The notes under the pieces were generated by a model, which ran no database searches, was not told the origin of the DNA, and saw only the letters and a program-made list of their open reading frames with translations. The position numbers were made by a program, and so were the translations under genes. 64,000 nucleotides of DNA from Cocos nucifera (Eukaryota; Streptophyta; Magnoliopsida; Arecales; Arecaceae), in assembly GCA_006176705.1 (NCBI GenBank), contig QRFJ01005020.1, positions 1 through 64,000 on the forward strand. The letters run 5' to 3'. Shown here piece after piece: positions 23,332 to 34,935 of the stretch; the first letter of the stretch is position 1, and each line of letters begins with the position of its first letter.

Positions 23332-24519
23332 GAATCTGATCGATGTCGGATCGAGCTGGACTTGAGTAGGAACAAGTCGCCATCAGTGACCTGCAAAATA
23401 AAGTTCCACCCGGAGCCGATGGTGGTGGCTCCGACAGGATCCTCCGATGATCAAGTCAACTCTTTTGACCAATAGAAATGGAATGCTCAGGCAAGAATTC
23501 AGTAGCGTTTCGGAAAGAAGAAGTGAGCTTAGAGAAAATATATCTAGAGGGTCCTTTTTTTAGATGGAGCCTGTAGTAGATTGATAGTGATGATCGTAAC
23601 CATCCAGTAGTGGGCCGCTCTGGGCTATGTGGAGTTTGTTATGGAGAGAGATGTCCATTTTCATGATGTGGCCATTCATTGAGATTTAATAGTTGAAGTT
23701 TGGAGGAAGCAGGCATTGGTTGGTGAAGAGCTTAAACATACATCAATTCGAGAAGAGTTCGAACTCCTAAAAAGAACTTGACTGAAGAAAAAATTTGAAA
23801 GAAATTCGGCTCCTAGAAGAATCAGATTGAAGGAGAAGTTCGAAAGGAGTTTGGCTCCTATAGGAATCCAATTGGAGGAGAGGTCTGGAGGGAGTTTGGC
23901 TTCTATAGAAATCCAATTGAAGAAGAAGTCTGGAAGAAGTTCAGCTCCTATAGAAATCTGACTGAAGGAGAGGTCTGGGAGGAGTTCGACTTTTAGAGGA
24001 ATCCGACTAAAGAAGAAGACTAGGAGGTGTTCAACTCCTTTAGGAATCCGACTGAATGAGAGGTCTGGAAGGAGTTCAGCTACTGTAGAAATTTGACTGA
24101 AGGAGAAATTCGAAAGAAGTTTGGCTCCGATAGAAATCGACTGAAGAAGTTCGGAGGAGTTTGGCTCCCGTAGAAATCTGACTGAAGAAGAAATTCGGAG
24201 GGAGTTTGGCTCTTGTAGAAATTTGATTGAAGGAAAAATTCGAAGAATTTCGGCTCTTGTAGAAATCGGAAGAGAATCTGGGAGGAGTTTGGCTCCTATA
24301 GAAATCCGACTGAAGAAGAAGTTCGAAAGGAGTTCGGCTCCTGGAGGCATCCATTTAAGGAGAGATCCAAAAAAGTTCGAAGGGAGTTTCTGAATGAACT
24401 GAGGATGAAAGTTCAGCCACTGGAGGAAGAATTCTTGATTGAATCTTTTTCATGATTACCAATTGCATTAGGCTAAGCATCAGACTGAACTTCGACGGGA
24501 GAGGGATTTATCCCCAACA
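23332..24519 (-). repeat. 5' LTR of element G
   Basis: 1188 bp, aligning with 7596-8819. The right tip TCCCCAACA is canonical; the left tip TATTGGTGCAG has TA in place of TG. It is followed by GATAC. It includes a 45-bp repeat array like its partner. Confidence 0.85.
23745..24365. repeat. 45-bp minisatellite inside the G 5' LTR
   Basis: About 13 imperfect 45-bp units, as in the 3' LTR. A 224-codon minus frame (23676-24350) runs through nearly all of it with a 15-residue period of the form LLSNFSFSQISIGAE. It is in the sense of the element but has no start context or domain that I recognise, and the other LTR has the matching frame broken, so I do not call it a gene. Confidence 0.78.
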
Positions 24520-24524
24520 GATAC
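24520..24524. other. Target site duplication of element G (right)
   Basis: GATAC, identical to 7591-7595. Confidence 0.85.
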
Positions 24525-24627
24525 ATACAACATGAATGGTAACAAAAACTGCCTATCAAGTACAAAAACATGTCCTAATAGAAGGTATGCATTAGTCAAG
24601 ATTGGCTTCTAGGACATACATCTAACA
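24525..24627 (-). repeat. Old divergent copia LTR, right end
   Basis: Continuation of the LTR at 5622-7595 after G. It ends with TTGGCTTCTAGGACATACATC-TAACA, the counterpart of the A/B LTR tip. The sequence directly after it belongs to gypsy LTR H. Confidence 0.65.
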
Positions 24628-24645
24628 CTCAAGATTTATAAAAAT

Positions 24646-25267
24646 AATAAAATATGGATAATGAGCTAGATAACTTAATAAGCAATGAATATCTTAACTA
24701 GGTAATTTATAAGATAATATAGGATACAATTGTCAAAATACAATTTATCATTAATTAGTACATAACATAATCAAATTCATTTTCAAAACATGAATATTCT
24801 AGTAATGTTAGTATCTTTCCAATATTTATATAGATAATCATATATATGATTAGAAATTAATCATATCAATAATCTGATTCAAAACAAATTCTATTCAACT
24901 CATCAATCTTTAGCTATGATCACACTTTATCCTATGATAGGATTGGAATACCACACAATAAAATATGGATAATGAGCTAGACAACCTAATAAGCAATGAA
25001 TATATTAACTAGGTAATTCATAAGATAATATAGGATACAATAGTCAAAATGCAATTTATCATTAATTAGTACATAACATAATCAAATTCATTTTCAGAAC
25101 ATGAATATTCTAGTAATGTTAGTATCTTTCCAATATTTATATAAATAATCATATATATGATTAGAAATTAATCATATCAATAATCTGATTCAAAACAAAT
25201 TCTATTCAACTCATCAATCTTTAGCTATGATCACACTTTATCCTATGATAGGATTGGAATACCACAC
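24646..25267. repeat. 311-bp tandem duplication in H
   Basis: Two nearly identical 311-bp units (24646-24956 and 24957-25267), each starting at AATAAAATATGGATAATGAG and ending at GGAATACCACAC. The second H copy has this segment only once, so the duplication arose here, and the high identity says recently. Confidence 0.92.
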
Positions 25268-25400
25268 TTATATGCTATGGCTAGATCAGAATAACATAGT
25301 TATATCTTGTGGTGGGGCTGGGATACCAAACTTATATCATATGGCCAGACTGAAATACCATACTTACATCCTATGGTTGGTCCAAAAATAGAATCATGAG
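25255..25400. repeat. Short tandem repeats in H LTR
   Basis: Three to four degenerate units of about 35-40 bp with the core ATACCATACTTATATCCTATGG. The second H copy has about five such units at 28097-28275. It is an LTR-internal minisatellite with no coding meaning. Confidence 0.7.
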
Positions 25401-26329
25401 ATAATCAAAGTACCAATGCATAATCTATAATTGGTATAGTTCAAAATATAGTTAAGCTGAAAGTCCAAATTCGATTTGTATCAATTTTTTTTTATAATAA
25501 CACATATTTCGTAATCAAATCAAGATATACATATACAATATCAGATCGATAAATAATTATCATAATGACCCAACGAATATTTCTTCAAAATTACATATCA
25601 GTTTCCATTCAAAATACAATTTCATAAAATTCATAATTCACATATAAAATAATTAATAATTTGTTTGATATTCAAGATAATATGACAAAAGATTTAGATA
25701 AGGTGAATCATTTTTTACTTATCTCATATGTACTATAATAAATCTAAATAATTCTAGAAATTTTTTTTCAAAATCTTTAATTAGTAGATTATGTCGTAAT
25801 ATCTCATTATTGGACATCTTCTTATTAAGCAACTACAACTTTATATATAATCAAGTCCAATAATTAGAAATGATACAAATAATTAAGAAAGATAGGATTG
25901 ACGGATAGTCATATCCAATGATCCAGATTAGTCCAATCATCTAACTTCATTCAATCAAGATCTGACTAGGATATAGCTTGTTCAACCAAGACTGAAGATG
26001 ATCAAGTCAATAGTGTCCGATAAGAGTCAAGGTGGAGACCTGGAGATCAGTTTGATCTAATAATTTCAAAGATGATCAAATCTAGTGGAATCTATGCCCA
26101 AGCGGTAGAGACCGACATGCTGATTAGTTCAATCAAAATAATTTCATCAAATCATGATTGGATGCACATATAGCTCAATAGGAACAATTAGTGATCAATT
26201 CTAATAGTATGCGGTCTAGTTAGGATGGGTGCCAGCATTCTATCTAATGACCATGAAATAGGATCCCTTCATTCGAGTCGATCAAACTTATTGAAAGAAA
26301 AGCTCTTTATTGGATCGATTCTAGAGAGA

Positions 26330-26525
26330 GAAACTTCATGAAGAGAAAAAGTAGAGAGAGATAATTCTAGAAAGAGAAGCTAGAGAGAAAGTGGAGAGAG
26401 AAAGTAGAGAAAGCAAGTGAAGAGAGAGAAGGGAGAGAGAGAAGAGAGAAACTCTCTCTTCTTTTTTTCTTTTTTTTTTCTCTTTTTTTTTTCTTTTGTC
26501 TTTCTTTTATTTTTTTCTTCTCTTA
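26330..26525. repeat. GA-rich to CT-rich tract in H LTR
   Basis: About 120 bases of GAGA-type purine sequence switch at GAGAAACTCTCTC to about 70 bases of CT/T runs. The two halves can pair. The second H copy has the same structure at 39880-40130. The low-complexity frames there (39919-40216) are artefacts. Confidence 0.75.
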
Positions 26526-27153
26526 ACGAAATAGGGGATTCAAGGCCCCCTTCTCTCTTGAAATAGTGGAGCTTCCACCTGTAGTGGCCATGGTTGGTAG
26601 TGGTTAGGTTCTTGGCTGCACAGTCGATGGTTCCCCATCCGATAATTAGCTATGACAAATGGCACCAAAAAAGGGAGAAGAAGATGGAAAAAAACAAAGA
26701 AAAATAGGGGTTATTTGTTGCCATCCAAACATCCAATGGTGGCTGCCTGGAAATAAATTCTAAAGGTTGAGAAAGATAAGGAAAAGGATACACTAAAGGA
26801 TCTTGGCCTCAAACCTAATTTTCCTACAGTGATTGCCTTGCTTTCCTGGTCAGCTTTATAAAGGGTATCCAAGAAGATGAAGAGGAAGAAGATGGCTTTC
26901 TTCCAAGAATGGCAAATGATGAGGTTCACAAGGACTTTGTCCCCTTTAAATAGAGCCAGATGGGAGGAGTTGGACTCCTTGGCTTTGATTTTTGCTAGAA
27001 AATCAGGAGGGAGAAGACTCTTGATCATCACTCTCTGCTCTTTTCTTTTGATGCTTTAAGATTTGTGCAGCTTTTTGGATTGCTTCTAGTGTTTGGGCCT
27101 GAATTGAGACTCTTGGCCTATGAATGGATCAAGCCCAAGTCTGGGTCATCACA

Positions 27154-27801
27154 TCTCCCCTTAAAAAGAAATTTCATTCTTGAAATTTTTTTACCATCGT
27201 CTTCTAAAATTTAAGGCTATTTTTCTTAAGTCATAATCATCCTCTAATTTCATGATTGAGTATTTCATCATAACATCTTTCAAATCAAATATTGTTCTAA
27301 TTAGTTTAAATATAATTTAGACCATAATTCTTCCACCATGCACTTTGATTCAAATGCATCGTTGTATATGTATCAAATCTAGTTTTCTAAGTTATACCAC
27401 AATCAAGATAAGTTATTGTCCCAATTTTTTTTGTGTCTACCCATCTATACTCATATTATCTCTGATTCTTTGTACCATAATTCATCCACATATGCTCTAA
27501 TACTATTTTAATTATCATATCCCTGATCTGAGATTGCGAGCTAGTGATCGCAACACCCACCATGTACTCATAGAAAACTCTCTCCATAAGCATACAATGC
27601 ATCTCATCATGATATAAAAATAAGCATTGAAATAATTAATCAATAAATTAAGTTCAAAATTCAACTAATTATAATCTAATTTTAATATCTCTCAAAATTC
27701 AACGATATTCAAAAGATCTTACATCAATTTTAATAAAGTTTTCAATTTGAAATAAAGGTATCAAAGTTCTGCTTCTAATCACTCTCCCACAAATATTTTC
27801 A
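27154..27801 (-). other. Internal remnant between the two H LTR copies
   Basis: About 650 bases. Next to the first LTR lies the polypurine tract (27154-27170). The rest is AT-rich with no gag or pol motif that I can find and no clear primer binding site. Either the internal region was deleted or this was a very short non-autonomous element. Confidence 0.5.
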
Positions 27802-29241
27802 TGTCATCTTAGTTCTCAAGATCTATAAAAATAGTAAAATATCAATTAAGCTAGGCAACATAGTAAACAATGAATATTTTGATAAGATAGTTTATGTGAT
27901 AATATAGGATGCGATAGTCAAATATAATTTATCATTAATCAATTTACAAACATAATCAAATTCATTTTCAAAATATGAATTTAGTAATATTAATATCTTT
28001 TAAATATTCATATGCTTAATCATATATATAATTTGAAACTAATCATATTGAATAATCTGATCCAAAATAAATTTCATTCAACTCATCAACCTTTAAATAT
28101 GACCATACTTATACTTGGTGGTGGGACTAGAATACCATACTTAGATCCTCTGGCCAGGTAGAATACCCTACTTATACTGTATGGTGGGGCCAAAATACTA
28201 TACTTATATTCTCTAGCAAGCTTGGAATACCATACTTTACCCTATGGTCATGCTGAAATACCATACTTGCACCTATGGCTGGGCCAAAAATAGAATCATG
28301 ACTCAGTAATAGTGAAAGTGCTAATGCATAACTTTCAATTGGTACAGTTTAAAACATAGTCAGACTGAAAGTCCAAATGCGATGTATATCAAAATTCTTT
28401 TCACAAATATAATGCATATTTCATAAACAAATCAAAATATGCATATATAATATCATATTAGTAAACAATTATAGTAATAGCTCGATGAATTATCTTTTTT
28501 CAAATTTCATATCAATTTTCATTCAAAATATAATTTCATAAAATTCATAATTAACATATAAAAAAGTAATAATTTGTTTGATATTCAAAATATTATTATA
28601 TAAATGACAATCTAGAGAAGGTGAGTCATTACTTACCTCACATGTACTTCAATTAATTCAAATAATTCTAATTTTTGTTTTAAATCTTTAATTAACAAAT
28701 CATCTCATTATATCTCACTGTTGGGCATCTTTTTGTCAAGCAACTACAACCTTATATATGATGGGTCTAATAATTAGAAAGAATATGGATAATTAAGAAA
28801 AATAGGATGGATGGATAGTCACATCCAATGATTTAGATCAGTCCGATCATTTGACTTTGTTCGATCAAGATCAGACTAGGATATAGGTGATTCAACCAAG
28901 ACTGAGGGTGATCAAATCAATGGTATCATACAAAAGTTAGGGTGGAGGCTTGTACAACACCCGACGATCAGAGATCAATTTGATTACATAAATTCATTTA
29001 GTCAAGATCTAGTTAAAATACAATTGTCCCCATAAAGATGAAAAATGATCAAATCTAGTGGAATCTGATATGGGCCAAGCGGTAGTGACTGGTGTCCTGG
29101 TTAGTCCAATCAAGGTAATTTTATCAAATCATGATTGGGTGCACATATGGTTCAATAGGAATGATTAATGACCAATTCAAATAGTATCCAATTTAGCTAG
29201 GATAGATGTTGGCATGCCATCTAGTGCCTATGGGTTAGGAA
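27802..29241 (-). repeat. Gypsy LTR H, second copy, left part
   Basis: It is colinear with 24628-26264 in direct orientation, with moderate divergence and without the 311-bp duplication. It begins TGTCATCTTAGTTCTCAAG and includes the AATACCATACTT repeat cluster. It is interrupted at 29241 by copia E and resumes at 39814. Confidence 0.72.
29237..29241. other. Target site duplication of copia E (left)
   Basis: AGGAA, against AGGAT at 39814-39818. The undisturbed paralogous site at 26260-26264 reads AGGAT, so the left copy probably carries a T-to-A change. Confidence 0.72.
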
Positions 29242-32177
29242 TGATAGAAAATATGTAGGATTTCATGCACGAATTTCAAATTTTTTTTAAAAAATAACGC
29301 AGCGAAAGTTGTAAATTAAAATATTTAATTTATAAATGCATATAATCAAATTACTAAATCCTACATCTAGGATCTATAACATGTTATAATACATTCTAAA
29401 TCTGAAAATAAAAGAGTTTGGTATTGATCAAATCAATATCCTAGATCTAGAACAATCTTAGATCTAAAACCTAGATTATATCTAGGTGAGAGAAGAGATC
29501 AAATCTCTTACCTTATGGGGCTTGATAACTCCATGGTTAATTTTCGTTGTTGTCTTTGGATTCGGAAATGCATTCAGCCTTTACAGGTGATCCACACAAG
29601 GCTGCAACAAAATCGGAGGTTTGTCGATCGAAGATCCGCTTGAAGTGCTAGCTTCTTATGGATCCCTCCGAATGATTAATCTAAAATTTATTCTTTGGGT
29701 TTCTTGGATATTCTAAAAGTCAATGAATAAGAGGAGGATTAGGAGAAAAATCCAATCTTTGGATCTTCCAAAAAATCTAAAATAAACTACATTAGAAAAT
29801 GATCCTAAGTGAAGACAAATCTTCTCTTTCAAGACATCAATAATTGATGTCCTGAAAACATCCTTATGCTAAGACAAGGGAAGACCTTCTTTCCTAGACT
29901 TTTCTCATATTTTTAGATCTCACACTCTTAGATTTTTCTCATAGAAAAATCTCACAAAAATGGAGAAGAAGGATTCTCAAAAAAGTCCTAAGAGATGAGA
30001 AAAATCTCACAAAAATGGAGAAGAAGGATTCTCAAAAAAGTCCTAAGAGAAGACCTTCTTCTCTTCTTCTTCTCACATCAAGACATGATCAGATCATGTC
30101 CAAAATTGATCATCATGCCCCAACATCTTGGAGCATAGATCTCACACCCTCTTCCTCTCTCTCTCTCTCAGATTTTTATCATATAAAAATCTCATAAAAT
30201 AAATAAGAGAAAAAACTCAAAAGAAAAATAAAGAGAAGACAATCTTCTCTTACCTTTGTCTTCATTAAGACATCAACATTTGATGTCCAAATGAAAGTGC
30301 CTTCTCCAAGAAATATGGTGCCTCAATCTCCCACTCCTCTATTCTTTTTTCTTCAAATTTTTTTTCCATGGAATCTCACTAGGTTTTGACACCCAAAGAT
30401 AATAGAAAGAGGCATCCCAAGATAATAGGAAGACAAGGTCAAATTGACCTAGTCAAACAAGGAAATAATGCAAGAGTTTTGGGGGCATCCAACTCTTGGA
30501 TGCCTCCCCCCAAAATTTTTCCATGGAGAGAAGGAAGTTTTCATCCAAGAGGAGAAAAAAGTGGCGACAAAGAAATAATGTTGGTGTGGGAGAAATTCCA
30601 AAGAGAAAGGGAGAGAGTTTTAACAAAATAAAACTCTTCCTTAGTTTGACTTATTCAAACTAACTTCTAAATTTGACCAAGTCAAATTTAAATCCAATTT
30701 TACCAAAAATTGGGCTGTGGGAAATCAATCTTAGGCATGGGAAAAGTCATGTAATTTTTCTGAAATTAATTAGTGGGCATGGAGATCATTGGTGCAAGGA
30801 AGGAAGAGTCCTAGTCTACTAGGACTCTCCTATTTTGACTCGATCAAACTAATTTTAAATCCAATTAAAATAGGGTTAGTACAAGCCTAATTATTGATGA
30901 TCCTAATCCAACTAGAAATCTAATTAAGTTAGATTTAAATTATATTTAAATCTAATTTAAATTCAAACTCAATTAGGAATTAGGTGCACTCAAATCCTAG
31001 TCCAGTTAGAAATTATTTTTTTCTTACAATTGGCTTATCCAATAGACCAATTAGACTTAATCTAACTAAGTCCAAAATAATTTTAATTGAATCTAATTCA
31101 ATTAAACTTGATCTTAGACTAATTGCTCAATTAGATTGAGCTAATTATCAATCCAATTACTAATCGATCCTCTTACAGCACTTGTATTAGGTCAAACATC
31201 AATCGCATTGAATGTTTGACCTCAGAATGATTCTCAATCGTTGATTAACCATTTGATTAAGTTACAATCTATTATATGTGTGACCCTATAGGTTCATACC
31301 TAAGCTGGTAGCATAGAAATCAATTACTATATCTGTCGAAGTAACCATCTAGCAATGGTTTTCGACATTCGGATAGGTCAAATTTATGCAAAGTAATATT
31401 CTTAGAATCCAAGCCATTGGTTACCCTATAATTCATTCCTATAACCAATAATGCTCAAGACAACTTTGAGTATGCTATCAAACATTCATACAAGTCATCT
31501 CTATTCTATCTCAAAATTTTGCAAATCCCATAACTCCTCATGAGGATTACTCAGGACGAGGTTTTGCTAAATTGAAACACAACGAGACATTCTCTTTCTG
31601 AAGCTAATCAGGAGTAATCAATCCGATCTTGACTCACACACTGACTTTACAAAGTACTTGACTATACCTAAAAATCTTTCAAACCTATATTAAAAATAGA
31701 AGCAGTCTGGTACCAAAGTATAGTGAGTTGCTTGCAAGTCACCGTGGTGATCTCAGATCGGAGGGATACTTATATCCATTGACCTTAGCAAGCTGCTCTT
31801 GATGGTAGAGTGCTATATTAGTCACGTTTAATACAGATGTACTCGTACATCTCATCTGGATGCCATATCAGTATTTTCACACTACTTGGTTACGAGGACA
31901 AGCAATGCATATGGCATACAATGATCTACACTCGATAAGTTATCATCCATATTAATAACTTATTATTTAGTCGTGAATAATTTAAGAACCATCCAATAAA
32001 TTCTTCTTTATTGATTGATTGTGGTTCTAAGAACTTAATCATAATTTAGAAGTTTATTTAAGATAGATAGAACTTCTATGATGAATCAGCCAAATAACTA
32101 TTATTATTAGATAATTCATATATTAATTTCAATCATCTACTACTTAGATAATTGGCTTTAAGATACATTTTCCAATA
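29242..32177 (-). repeat. 3' LTR of copia E
   Basis: 2936 bp, tips TGATAGAAAATATG and TTTTCCAATA (canonical CA lost to TA). It matches 36959-39813 throughout with numerous substitutions. It contains a 55-bp tandem duplication near 29947. The frames at 30015-30631 are not supported as genes. Confidence 0.88.
29947..30056. repeat. 55-bp tandem duplication in E 3' LTR
   Basis: AATCTCACAAAAATGGAGAA and the following bases through AAGTCCTAAGAGA occur twice in a row with a 55-base period and almost no differences. The partner LTR has the segment once (near 37640), so this is a private, recent duplication. Confidence 0.85.
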
Positions 32178-34935
32178 ACTCCCACTTAGATTAAAGGCAA
32201 TCAGAATGATATCAAATATTCTATCTTTCATTTGAGTTGGTAGAACTCCTTAGTTCTGAGGCCTTAGCAAATAGGTCAGTCAAGTTTTCTTTTTTCATGG
32301 ATCTTCCAAAAATTGACGTTACCTTGATCTAAAATCAAAGGTGATAGTGATGCAAAATATGCTGGTCCTTTAGTTCTTTAGCCTAAGCTATGGCTCCAGT
32401 GCTATGATAGGACTAGATCATTGGTAGAGGATGCCACTTCCAACTTGCTAATGAACCTCAACAACTATATAGCTTACATGGCAGCATCATATGTTACGAT
32501 GTACTCTACATCACTAACAGAATAGGCTATAGTATCCTGCTTGGAATCTTTTCAGCAGATTGCTCCTATAATTAGAATATAATTCGATACTTTCTTATTG
32601 TCATCTTGTTCTAACATAATTAAAACATCCACATGTTTTAAGTCAGTATTTCCTATTTGAGTCACTTGACCTTATTATTTTTCAAATACATGAGAATTAT
32701 CTATACAATTCTTCCAGTGATTCTCACTTAGATCAGACTGATATCTACTCACTACCACTAGTGAGTATACCATATCTAATTTTGAACATGGAGAAAATTA
32801 GATAATAACCAAATCTTTACTTTTTTTAATACTGGAATGCCATTCTTGATTAAGAGAATTTTATCCATAGACAACACAAGAAATAATACTACAGAATATT
32901 TTGCCCACTTACAAATGCAGGATTTATCTATGTTCATAACAAAAGACATACATTCAAAACATATATTCCAAGACTGAGATAATAGCCAAATAGGCTTTAC
33001 AGATCTTCACCTTTTCGTTTGTGCTACTTTGATCCTTTTGAAAATCCATTCACATCCAATGGATTTTATCCCTTCAAGTGACTCATCTAGTGTCCATACA
33101 CTATTTGATTTCCATAAAATTAAATTTGGATAATATGGCTCCAAGCCACTTCTTAGAGTCAAACCACTGCATTGTATCCCTATAGGTGATCGTATCTTTG
33201 TTGTTCTCATCAAGCTCAAAAGGATCATCATCCCGACCTAGATACTGAAGTATCTGTCCGACTAATGTGGTACTTTACCAAATCTCCTTAAAGGTGCTAC
33301 TTAATGGGCTTCGAATTTGATCTGATTAAATTTGATTCTATAGATTTACTAGATTATATCGGCTCATTTTCTACCAGTCAAACTTTTTCATGTTCAACTT
33401 AACAGGCATCAGTTCCTTCTTTATGGAACTCCTTTCCAAAAGGAATGCCCTTCTATTGATGAATATCTTATGTTCTTCAGCATGGTAGAATTAATAATCC
33501 TCAAATATCTATTGGACCAAGATTCAAGTTTATCTATATGCAAACTTATGACATAGGCTGATCAATCCTTATCCCGAAGGTGAGGGAGTCTAGGTCTACA
33601 CCTGATCCATATCCCATATAGAGTCTTTACAATGGATTTACTCGATATATTTTTAAAGCAAAATTAGTAGTCACAGGAGCATAACCCTAAAATAGGCAAA
33701 TAGGTAAACCCTACTGTGGATTGAACCATGTCTAACAAAGTTCAACTTCTTCTTTCAAATACACTATGTTTCAAAAAAAAATTCACTGAGAGAGAATCCT
33801 ATTCTCTGCTAGATATGTCACAAACTTACTAGATAAATATTCACCTCCTCGATCTGATCGAAGAGTTCTAATATCTTATCCAATTTATTTCTTTATTTCA
33901 TTATTGAATCATTTGAACATTTCAAATGATTTAAGCAAGACGCACCCATGCCCAGATAGATCGTCTATAATAAAATATTATTATCTTTCTTTGGCACTTA
34001 AGTTCATAGGTATATATACATCACTATGAGACTTAGAACTTTATCAACTTCTTCATCTTTTTTAGTAAAAGATGACTTTGTCATCTTCTTAAGTAGATAA
34101 GACTCATAGGCTATCAATGATTCACAATCATTGATGTCAAGATTTTCCTCTCAAGCTAACCTGTTTATTTTGTTCTTGTCAAGATGACTAAGCCTATAAT
34201 GCTAAGATAGACATCCATGATATAATCTAACTTTAGTATTTATTAAATATATACATTACACTTAACATGCTGTCTAAATGATAAATATCATTTTTTTATT
34301 ATCCATGTATTATTATAATATTATTCATAATAATATCATAATAATCTTCTTTATTGATAAATGACAACCATCTCTGATCAAAATGCCAATAGAGATCATA
34401 TTTATCATAAATGATGGACCATGGTGACAATCACTCAAAATTACATCTTTTGAACATAAGCTTGATAATTCCTAAAGCTAGGATTGGAACAAGACTTCCA
34501 TCCCCAATGTTTAGGTATTTCTCATCATTTTCAAACATTTCACTTTCTATAGTTCTTGCAATAAATTGCATAAGACCACCGGTATCTAATATCCAGGTAG
34601 TAGAATTACATATAGAAAAATTTTAAGGTGTTATCATAGAACATCCTTAATGAGCAACTCTTACTCCTTTTTCCTGTTCAGCCTATTATGGTCGAGGGAA
34701 GCAAGACAATTCTTCTTCCTATGATCCAGCTTCTACCAGTAGAAGCACTATGCCTGATTTGGATCAATTTTGGACTAATTATTTTAACTGGACTTAAATG
34801 CCTCAATACGAACACATTCATACTGCTGAATCAAATTCAACTTTTAATATTAATTATCAAAGTTGGATCCCATAAGTCATCATTATCTAACAATGATTGG
34901 AGCAATTAGGGTTTAGCCTTATTTTATGAGAAAAG
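32178..34935 (-). pseudogene. pol: Decayed pol of copia E
   Basis: Just inside the 3' LTR the minus strand has a polypurine tract AAGTGGGAGT. Reading leftwards along the element, traces appear of the protease region (about 34400-34620), the GAG-pre-integrase segment (about 34150-34250), an integrase RSDRGGEY-like motif near 33840-33875, and a reverse transcriptase start at 33007-33231 with IGCEWIFKR. RNase H remnants fill 32200-32650. Frameshifts and stops are everywhere. The zinc-knuckle and capsid parts of gag are absent or unrecognisable. Plus-strand frames at 34411-34909 are antisense shadows. Confidence 0.75.

Larger units (their letters stand above)
7596..24519 (-). mobile_element. Element G: non-autonomous Ty3/gypsy-type (Tat-like) LTR retrotransposon
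   Basis: It is bounded by two 1.2-kb direct LTRs starting TGTTGG/TATTGG and ending AATA/CCAACA, flanked by GATAC duplications. A purine-rich tract next to the left LTR and a gag reading leftwards fix the orientation as minus. Without the nested copia A the internal region is about 4.3 kb. It contains a decayed gag and two tandem arrays, and no protease, reverse transcriptase or integrase that I can see. The gag resembles Tat-lineage gag. Long tandem arrays between the coding region and the 3' LTR are a known trait of Tat/Ogre-type elements. It was probably mobilised by a full-length relative. Confidence 0.82.
24628..27153 (-). repeat. Gypsy LTR H, first copy (3' LTR)
   Basis: The right edge GGGTCATCACA is followed by TCTCCCCTTAAAAAGAAATTTC. 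Reversed, this is a purine tract AAGGGGAGA leading into TGTGATGACCC, the arrangement found at the 3' LTR of Tekay/Del-type gypsy elements. The body is repeated in direct orientation from 27802. Its left end is cut by the old copia LTR. It contains a 311-bp tandem duplication, a short repeat cluster and a GA/CT-rich tract. Open frames at 26711-27059 on both strands are unsupported. Confidence 0.68.

Noticed and set aside
26711..27059. Overlapping frames of 106 codons (minus) and 60 codons (plus).
   Set aside because: They lie in the H LTR, have no known motif and no counterpart that can be tested in the second H copy, which is truncated before this point.
27154..27801. Possible short internal domain of a TRIM-type element.
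   Set aside because: TRIM elements have short LTRs, while H LTRs are about 2.5 kb. A deleted internal region is equally likely, so I did not name the type.
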